Positions 57,350 through 64,000 of a DNA stretch of 64,000 nt are shown here, one piece after another. The notes under the pieces are model-generated. The model was not told the DNA's origin. It saw nothing but the letters and a program-made list of their open reading frames with translations, and did no database searches. Origin of the DNA: Loripinus fragilis. Taxonomy: Eukaryota; Mollusca; Bivalvia; Lucinida; Lucinidae. The position numbers and the translations under genes were made by a program. Location: contig OZ026517.1 in NCBI GenBank assembly GCA_964019695.1, forward strand, positions 70,266,665 through 70,330,664, in the 5' to 3' direction. The first letter of the stretch is position 1. Each line of letters begins with the position of its first letter.

Positions 57350-57830
57350 AAGAGAGAGAGGTAAATGACAGTAGACATTATTTCACAATCAATCTCTGTG
57401 AGACAGGGGCGCCCCCTGGATCCCCAGACAGACAAGTATCTGCACACTGGTACGTTACCGACTGAGCTACGCGGCCTGTAGGTATTTATGGTACTTATAC
57501 AGTCTTTATGTCAATAAGCTTTCTTTTTGTGTGGTCATAAGGGACCTTAGAATTGACCAGGTGCATTTTATTGCTGGTCATTAAAATTGATTTTCAAGCA
57601 GGTCATAATCAATGTCTAAATATAGACAAGCAGGTCTGAACGTGTGTGACAACAGTTACTAAAAATAGAAACATAATGGCCAATGACGTCATTACAAGAG
57701 TGACCTTGAACTTGATGATATAATTCTACAACATTCATTTGTGTGGTAAAAAGGGACATTTTTACACGATTTTGTATGGTCATAAGGGACCTTTTTTCGA
57801 ACTTGGAGCTATAGTGCCATATGTACTACT
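57350..57830 (-). repeat. Right terminal inverted repeat
   Basis: Inverted match of 52020-52499. The reverse strand carries GTAGCTCAGTCGGTAACGTA at the tRNA-like position and GACAGGGGCGCCCCCTGGAT on the plus strand next to it. Confidence 0.9.
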
Positions 57831-57836
57831 AGCTAC
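57831..57836. repeat. Target-site duplication, right (AGCTAC)
   Basis: Directly follows the GTACTACT end. The host repeat resumes with AGCTACTAGGTGAATATTTC, matching the empty copy. Confidence 0.85.
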
Positions 57837-57959
57837 TAGGTGAATATTTCAAGGCCTTTCTGAGCTGGCCCCTGGGTATGCAGAATTACATGTAATAAAT
57901 TTCATATTTATATAGATGGATTTCTTGTTATTCAGTAAATGAAAATAGGGTTTGTTGTT

Positions 57960-58840
57960 AAATAAAAGAAAAAAGGGTTTGTTCACTATTTCTACCGAGG
58001 GCATATTTAAAAAAAAAAAATAACATTCAATACATGGAACTAAACATGCTGATCAGTTTTCTTTGCATGAGAGAGTATCATATTCATGACAACAGAGATT
58101 TTGTGAAAGTTTTATCTTAAAGAGAAATGTTAACATACGAGAAAAAACAACATTTAAGTACACTGTACACATATCAAAAGTTTCCAAGACGTGGTCAAAA
58201 TGTCGGGAAATGTACAAGCCGCTGAACAGATATTTTGATTACTGGAATCGTGACTTTTCGACTATTCTGCATAACAGTTTAAAATGTTTTGTAATGAAAA
58301 CAAATGGCATAATCAACTTCGACACAGATTCTAAATCAGTTTATGTGCCAGGGCACACTATTTAAGGTATACCAAAGGTAAACATCAATGCCATCGAATA
58401 GCATTTTAAGGTTGTGGGATGTTTGCATTGGTTAGAAAAGATAACGATTTTGCTGAATTTTAAGTCAATCTCATTCATAGGAAACAGGTATCTCTTATTC
58501 ATATCACATTATTGATTTTATGCGATGGTTGAGCTGGATCGGTGGCCGTAGTGTTGGACATTTTATTCTGCAAAAACTATTGATTTGGGCAAAACAATCA
58601 TGAACTGGCATGAAAATTAGTAAAATTGGTAAATTGAAACACTGAGTTCTTGTCTTCCTTGTGAAAACGGCCATAAAACGTTTACCGCATCGTCAATGAT
58701 AAACATTTATTCGATTTTCTGGCCTGTTTGGTATTGTAGATAAATGGCAATGAATTTTAGGTGTAGCGTTTTTACTTTTTTCAGTATATTTACAATATAT
58801 ATTAGTGTTCAACATTCTTAACGCTTTCATTGCTAGTGGC
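57960..58840. other. Non-coding stretch, no feature recognised
   Basis: AT-rich DNA with an A-run at 58009-58020. No coding signal. Confidence 0.4.
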
Positions 58841-58844
58841 GGCT

Positions 58845-58960
58845 TTTGTTGTCTGCTGATAACCTATATGCAAACAATATAGACCCACGGCAGGACCGAC
58901 AGACCTGGATCTAAACTGTTTGATACTCTGAAAGTGAGCCTGAAAGAATATTTTGATATG
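58845..58960 (+). repeat. Outlying hairpin-family unit
   Basis: TTGTTGTCTGCTGATAACCT, then GACAGACCTGGATCTAAACT and GTTTGATACTCTGAAAGTGA, the phrases that mark the 61.2-64-kb units. Confidence 0.6.
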
Positions 58961-59686
58961 GCTGTTTTCATAGGCATGATGTGTTCGAGCAGGAATGCTA
59001 TATCACATTGCTTGCAGATTGCGCTGTTGCCTGAGACTCTAGTTGACTATCTCTGATATAAGAACACCATGAAAGCCACATGGCAATATCAATATTCAGT
59101 ACGCTAGGAGTATCTTGAATTAATGAGAAAATTGAGCATGCTAAGCTACCCATAGCCAGAACATTCGAAATCATAAAAAAAACTAAAGGACATCGGATCG
59201 AGATGCCACCATAAGCATTGGCATTTTGTGGCTCTTATTTGTACTGCCCAATAATGATTTTATAGAGAAATATGTTGGAGCAGTGGTTTACGAGAAAGAG
59301 AAGCGCTGTGATTATATTCAGGTTTGATCAGGCAAGTACCATTTTGCTTAACATATGTGTAACCAATAAACCGACCAGCCTGCTCGAATACGAGCTGCTA
59401 GTTACGCCCGCAAGAGAACATACCTGTTGTAGGACAAGTATAATAATTTTGCACTTTACGATGATTACATTCACGCAACTAGCAATTTAGCAATATACTC
59501 CTATAAAACATCTCAATGTAAGCTGCCAGAAGCATAAAATATACAGTCTATTATTGTCATCAAGGTACATGACAAACTACATGAAAAGTTGTTCATTACA
59601 CATGCTGATTTCTTTGAATAAATGAAAGTGGTTGAGAATTCATTTTAAAAAAGCTTATGATGAAAAGCTCATTTATTGAAAAGACA

Positions 59687-59749
59687 TATGTTGTAGGTAC
59701 GCATTGGAATTGCCTCATAGAGGGAATTCCAATGTGTACCTACAACATA
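59687..59749. repeat. 63-nt near-perfect hairpin
   Basis: Arms of about 30 nt: TATGTTGTAGGTACGCATTG pairs with CAATGTGTACCTACAACATA (one G:T position), then GGAATT with AATTCC, a G/G mismatch and CCTC with GAGG around a 3-nt ATA loop. Strand of transcription, if any, is unknown. The size fits a small-RNA precursor, but short MITE-like palindromes look the same. Confidence 0.85.
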
Positions 59750-60429
59750 ATTATGTTACTGAAAATAACGAAGAAAACTATTTGGAATTTACATTTTCCA
59801 AGTATCATGTTCATTGTCTTAACCTCTTTTAAACACCCCAAACTGCCGATCAGTATTAAAATTCCTGTAACTCTACTGCAAATTGTTTATATTTGCATGA
59901 CAGCTATATCTCCAAACTCGAGTAAATGAACTAAATCTTTGCTAGCCTGATAGCTGCGTGGTTGTACCAATGCAAGAATATATATATTGGTAGGAAATAT
60001 ATTAACTAGACTAGCTACTAATCTGATAAATAATAGTTTGATATGATATTTTATGTAAAAGTTAGAAAATGTTTGGCCCTTCTAGATAGCAAGACATTGG
60101 CTAAAATTTATCACACTAGTTATCTTCAAAGAATTGTGACCTTCATGTACTAGCCTAAAAAATATGTCCTTTTAAGGTGTGAAATATCTCTAAAAGTCAT
60201 TTGATAAAAAATCTAATTTTCAAATTGGGAATTTTGCAATGATTTTCGTGACATCGAATGGACATACATATAAATTATTCAAAAACATATTTAGTGATTT
60301 TTCAAACTGAGCGAAAAGGGGAGATTAATACGGCTCAACATAACTACTGCGAAATTTGTATTTTGATACTATATCAGTTTGAAGGGCTAAAACGTATTTT
60401 TGATTGATTCCACAACTGTGTTTTTACAT

Positions 60430-60640
60430 CAAAGTACAGTCAAGCCAAAGAAACACTTTACACCCTTATGCACATGAGTTGCACATGGGTTGCACTACAG
60501 GTGAGCTAGCTTTGAGCGATGAGTTGCACCCCAGTCTCAAACCCTAGTGCACATGAAGTGCAAAGCAATCATTAAGGAAATGTAACTAGTTCTTATACCA
60601 AAGTGCACTTGTAGTGCAAAAAGCGCACAAATATTTACAT
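60430..60640 (+). repeat. Cluster of GTGCAC/AGTTGCAC short palindromes
   Basis: CACATGAGTTGCACATGGGT, GATGAGTTGCACCCCAG, CTAGTGCACATGAAGTGCAA, AAGTGCACTTGTAGTGCAAA. The GTGCA-rich style is like the subterminal arrays of the 3938/6420 transposons, but no terminal AGCCTCG sequence is present. Confidence 0.5.
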
Positions 60641-60659
60641 GATATCGTCTGCTATAAGT

Positions 60660-61130
60660 ATTGCAAAGATAGAACATTCAAACTGATTGTTTATTTGTTG
60701 TACATTGTACTTATTCCAGCTGAATGTAAATTTTAATATTTATTTTCTAATGCTTCAATTCATTTATTTAATCAAATTAGTTAATAAAACTTCTTTGCTA
60801 TTATCTTTTAACTTTTTAATGGTTAACCGTTATTTAAATTAATTAACTTATTATTAATTGGTTCTTTTAGATTTAATTATCCAATCTAATTTAGATGTGT
60901 CAGCTTTGATCACCATTTTACATTTTCATATCTCAATAAGCCTAAGTGTGTTGGCACACAGAACAAAACCAGTCTGCCTGCAGATATAAAGATTTTTGTT
61001 AATAATTGAGTTGACAGTTTTGTATGCTTTGAATTTTTATGTTTTTGTTGTTTTTTTTTTTTAATTTATAAATTAGCTGATGTCTTTAAAAATCAACCTT
61101 CTCCAATCATTTTTTCCTTTAGACCAGGCC
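60660..61130. other. AT-rich stretch, no feature recognised
   Basis: TTAATT-rich DNA with a T-run near 61050. No gene. Confidence 0.4.
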
Positions 61131-61169
61131 CAAACTTCTATTTTTTCATAATAGTTTTTGCCTGACAGC

Positions 61170-64000
61170 GGAGAATTTGTTATCTGCTGTTAATCTTTGC
61201 AAACAAAGACCCAGATCAGACCCAACAGAATGCTGACCCAATCTGATCCAAACTGTTAACACCCTGATTGTGTCCATGAAATAATTTTACGGGTTTTTTA
61301 TATTTTTGTAAAGCCAGAATTTATTATAACAAATGAAGTAATAATTTAAAACTGAGTGGCATGTAACTTGTTCAGCAGGCCAGGGGTTTAGCATCTGCGT
61401 ATTGTTCAACATTGTCAAATTTTATGGCTTCTGTGCTTTATGACAACATAATATCAAGAGTTTGCATTTCATTGGTTAAGTTCATTAATACCATCAGAGT
61501 GATTAACAATTTAGTTTATGATCAGGTCCGACAGTTTGTTAGACCTGATCTGGATCCAAACTGCTTGCAAAAGCTAAGTTCTTAAATTTACTCTAATATA
61601 ACGGCTGTGGCAAAAGTTATCACTGAGATAGAAAACAGTCTCAGATCAGTGTGCTTCATGAAGAGCAGACTGATCAGGAACGAATTTCTTTTGATTCTGG
61701 GACCAAATAATTTATAAAAAAAAAACACAAAAAAAAAATTCATCACAAGGATACACAAGGTAATTTCCTAAATTGGCATGACTGGCTTAACTTACTACTT
61801 GCTAGCGCTTTCTCATCTGTGTCTACATTGTTTGTGACAGCTGATGCCTGTGTACTAAACCTGCTAAGTAAAACTCCACGTTTATTAGATTAATTACATT
61901 GTAAAAGATTAAGTGGCTAGGTGATATCTTTTCACACCAGGTGGTCAACACATGTGGTCAATTAAAGGCCGATTAAAAGCGATTATCTACTGTCAGGTAA
62001 ACAAAAATATCATTCAGTTAGACGTGAACAATAATCTGCTCACATTCTAAATGTCCAGACCAGCCTGCCATGCTCACATTTTTGTGGTCTGCTGAAATAA
62101 CTTTGTTTTAAAAAAAATCTTTCAGAAACTCTTTTGGATTTTCAAACAGTTTGAATCCAGATCAGGTAGTGCTGATCTGGGTCCTTACTGTTTGCATTCA
62201 CAAATAATTGACCAAGACCTTCACTGTCTGTCTGATAAAGCAGACTTTACAACAAACTGTTCTACATTAAATGAAAGTTCCATTTTTAAAAATAAAAAAT
62301 ATTAATTTTTGTTATTGTTGTTGTCTGCTGACTATTCGTTTTCGAAATTAACTTTTTCCAAAACTTCTTTCAGGAACACTGTCAGATTGTCCAACAGTCT
62401 GGATCCAGATCAGGACCAATGGAAAGGGGGTCCCAATCTTGGTACCAGCTGTTTGCTTTAACAAAAGTCGCTTAGAAAAAAAAATGGTTTAAGTTATTAT
62501 TTTAAGATAGAAATTAAGCATGCAGCAAATGTCTTTGATCGCTAAATATTTGAGTAATGAATTCTAATTATCGTTAATCTAAGCTGGTCAGTCACTGATT
62601 GTTATGTAAATTTCCAGTAATATTTACAAGAGATCATTGCCATAATCAGGCTGTTGCTGTCACAAACACCTGTACGATTTGGACCCATATCAGGACCAAT
62701 GGAACATCGGTCCTCAAGCTGATCTGTGTGCTAACTGCAAGGTTATCAGCAGACTACAAAATGTACAGTTAACAAGGAAAGAGCTAATATTAAAGTGATA
62801 TAAGCAAATATTATTTGATCTGGTAGAAAACAAAGGGTTTATGATCTGATAGGGGTTTACACCTGTATGCAATACAATAATTGACCACATAATTGAACAC
62901 ACAAGCTGGTTAGAAGACCAATATCTAATTGAGCGACAGAAAATATAGTTATAGCTGGGTTTAGCTATAAATCCTAGCTCCTAACCCACCTTACATGATG
63001 ATTTTCATCTGGAAACGTATAAATAGCTTTTTACTTAAAAATTACATAGAGGCCTGGTCACTGTCTATATTGATTACATTGTTAAAGTAGTCAAGTGAAA
63101 ATAGTTTTTGGCAGGATAATGGTAAAGAACACAGAAATTGACACTGTTCAGTAATAAAATAATTAATCTTTGCCTCAAGCTATCAATGTGTCAAAACAGT
63201 GATTGCCTTCTGCTTATTATCTTTGCAAAAAGCATTGGTCCAGATCAGGCCAGACATTTTGTTGAACTGATCTGGATCCAAACTGTTTGACAATCTGAGG
63301 GTGTTCCTCAGTGGAGGATTTTTTTAAAAAGATGGTTGAAAAACACAGACAACAAAAATGCATGAAAAAGTACCCAACATACAAAGTGTGAAACAGGTAT
63401 GCATCCATCCACTTAATAAAAAGAATTTATCTTGATATAAAAAAGGCATTTTTACACCCTTCTTGGTAATTATGCATGTGTTTTGGGTGTCTACCCTTTT
63501 TAGTCATCTTTTTTGAAAAGTTCTTAAGAGTGTCAAACAGATTGGTTTAAGATCAGGCCAAACATCAGGGTTCATCCTATTTGCAAAGATTATCAGCAGA
63601 CGACAAAAGAATAGTAGGCAAAGAGTTAACCAACATGAGCATAGTTTCCTTTTTGTGGGACATAGACAAACCAGATGCCACACAACGCGTGGTCTCTACC
63701 ATCAGAGTGCAAATAGTTTGGATCCAGATCAGGCCTGACTAAACGTCAGGACTGATCTTGGTCAAACATGTTTGCACAAAGATTAATAGCAGATGACAGT
63801 TAAACAAAATTAAGCCTATGATCATTTTGTGGTCATAGGCAAACAGTTTAGAGCCAGATTGGGCTTCACAGAAAGCAGGGTTGTGTTTTTGCCTGATCTG
63901 GGTCCAACTAGCTAGCAAAGATTATCAGCAGACTACACTAGTAGACAAAGTTAAGACTAGTAGACAGAGATAAGCCTAGTACCCGGCCAAAAAATGTAGA
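61170..64000 (+). repeat. Cluster of hairpin-bearing dispersed repeat units
   Basis: About nine diverged units around 61175, 61510, 62145, 62390, 62685, 63235, 63540, 63715 and 63850. The core is TTGGATCCAGATCAGGYC facing its inverted form (GACCTGATCTGGATCCAA), flanked by CTGTTTGCAAAGATTATCAG and CAGACGACAAA. Related traces lie at 32536, 42767, 56868 and 58900. No coding potential. Confidence 0.75.

Larger units (their letters stand above)
52020..57830 (-). mobile_element. 5.8-kb element with ~480-bp TIRs, AG...CT ends, 6-bp TSD (Polinton-like termini)
   Basis: Left end AGTAGTATGG, right end GTACTACT, bounded by AGCTAC duplications and inserted in a dispersed repeat whose empty copy is at 50257-50490. 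The terminal inverted repeats (52020-52499 and 57350-57830) are about 90% or more identical. A 5'-AG...CT-3' end, a 6-bp duplication and long inverted repeats with internal repetition are the published hallmarks of Maverick/Polinton elements, but those are usually 15-20 kb with polymerase, integrase, ATPase and capsid genes, none of which I recognise here. It holds one decayed minus-strand gene (52985-55486) and ~1.7 kb of non-coding DNA with a minisatellite. Either a short non-autonomous Polinton relative or a different element class. Confidence 0.8.

Overview
This is eukaryotic nuclear DNA made almost entirely of repeats: AT-rich, with no dense ORFs, many tRNA-derived SINE heads, microsatellites and foldback elements. 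The repeat vocabulary (tRNA-headed SINEs with a 'TGTCCTTGAGCAA' tail, hairpins around 'GACCAGCCTGCGCAT', TACTGTAAATT MITEs, DIRS/Ngaro and Ty3/gypsy relics) suggests a bivalve mollusc, perhaps a heterodont clam. That is inference from remembered repeat styles, not a database match. No complete host gene was found. Two short stretches (27991-28243 +, 14453-14731 -) look like possible exons.

Layout. 1-2290: decayed Ty3/gypsy element, minus strand, with an internally duplicated RNase H segment. 2311-12596: about 10.3 kb bounded by ~105-bp inverted repeats with related subterminal motifs; inside lie a SINE, two head-to-head copies of a 1.6-1.7-kb TAA-flanked DNA transposon (3938-5545 and 6420-8122), each carrying the same ~299-bp MITE, then a trinucleotide repeat, a ~160-200-bp tandem array and a copy of a family seen again at 33 and 37-39 kb. 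About 13187-25783: a 12.6-kb region of collinear inverted arms whose inner parts are tandem units with a conserved GTGGGTGGGGTAAGTAGGAC box and X-box-like palindromes. 26.3-31.6 kb: gypsy gag relic, MITEs, a SINE, the possible exon, a TACGTT-rich tandem array and more MITEs. 33.5-37.7 and 39.2-44.2 kb: mostly featureless.

44250-48923: minus-strand DIRS-order (Ngaro-type) tyrosine-recombinase retrotransposon with the diagnostic split direct repeats A1 - coding - B1 A2 B2. The repeats are about 99% identical, yet the genes are broken. 50985-51480: tandem array carrying two dyad-symmetric motifs per unit. 52020-57830: a 5.8-kb element with ~480-bp terminal inverted repeats, 5'-AG...CT-3' ends and a 6-bp AGCTAC target duplication. 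It interrupts a dispersed repeat whose uninterrupted copy lies at 50257-50490. It carries one long decayed minus-strand gene of unrecognised family and is the best candidate for something undescribed. 58.8-64 kb: a cluster of diverged hairpin units built around GATCTGGATCCAAAC, plus one near-perfect 63-nt hairpin at 59687.

The features do not form a pathway. The window is a record of nested insertions, many of them palindromic.
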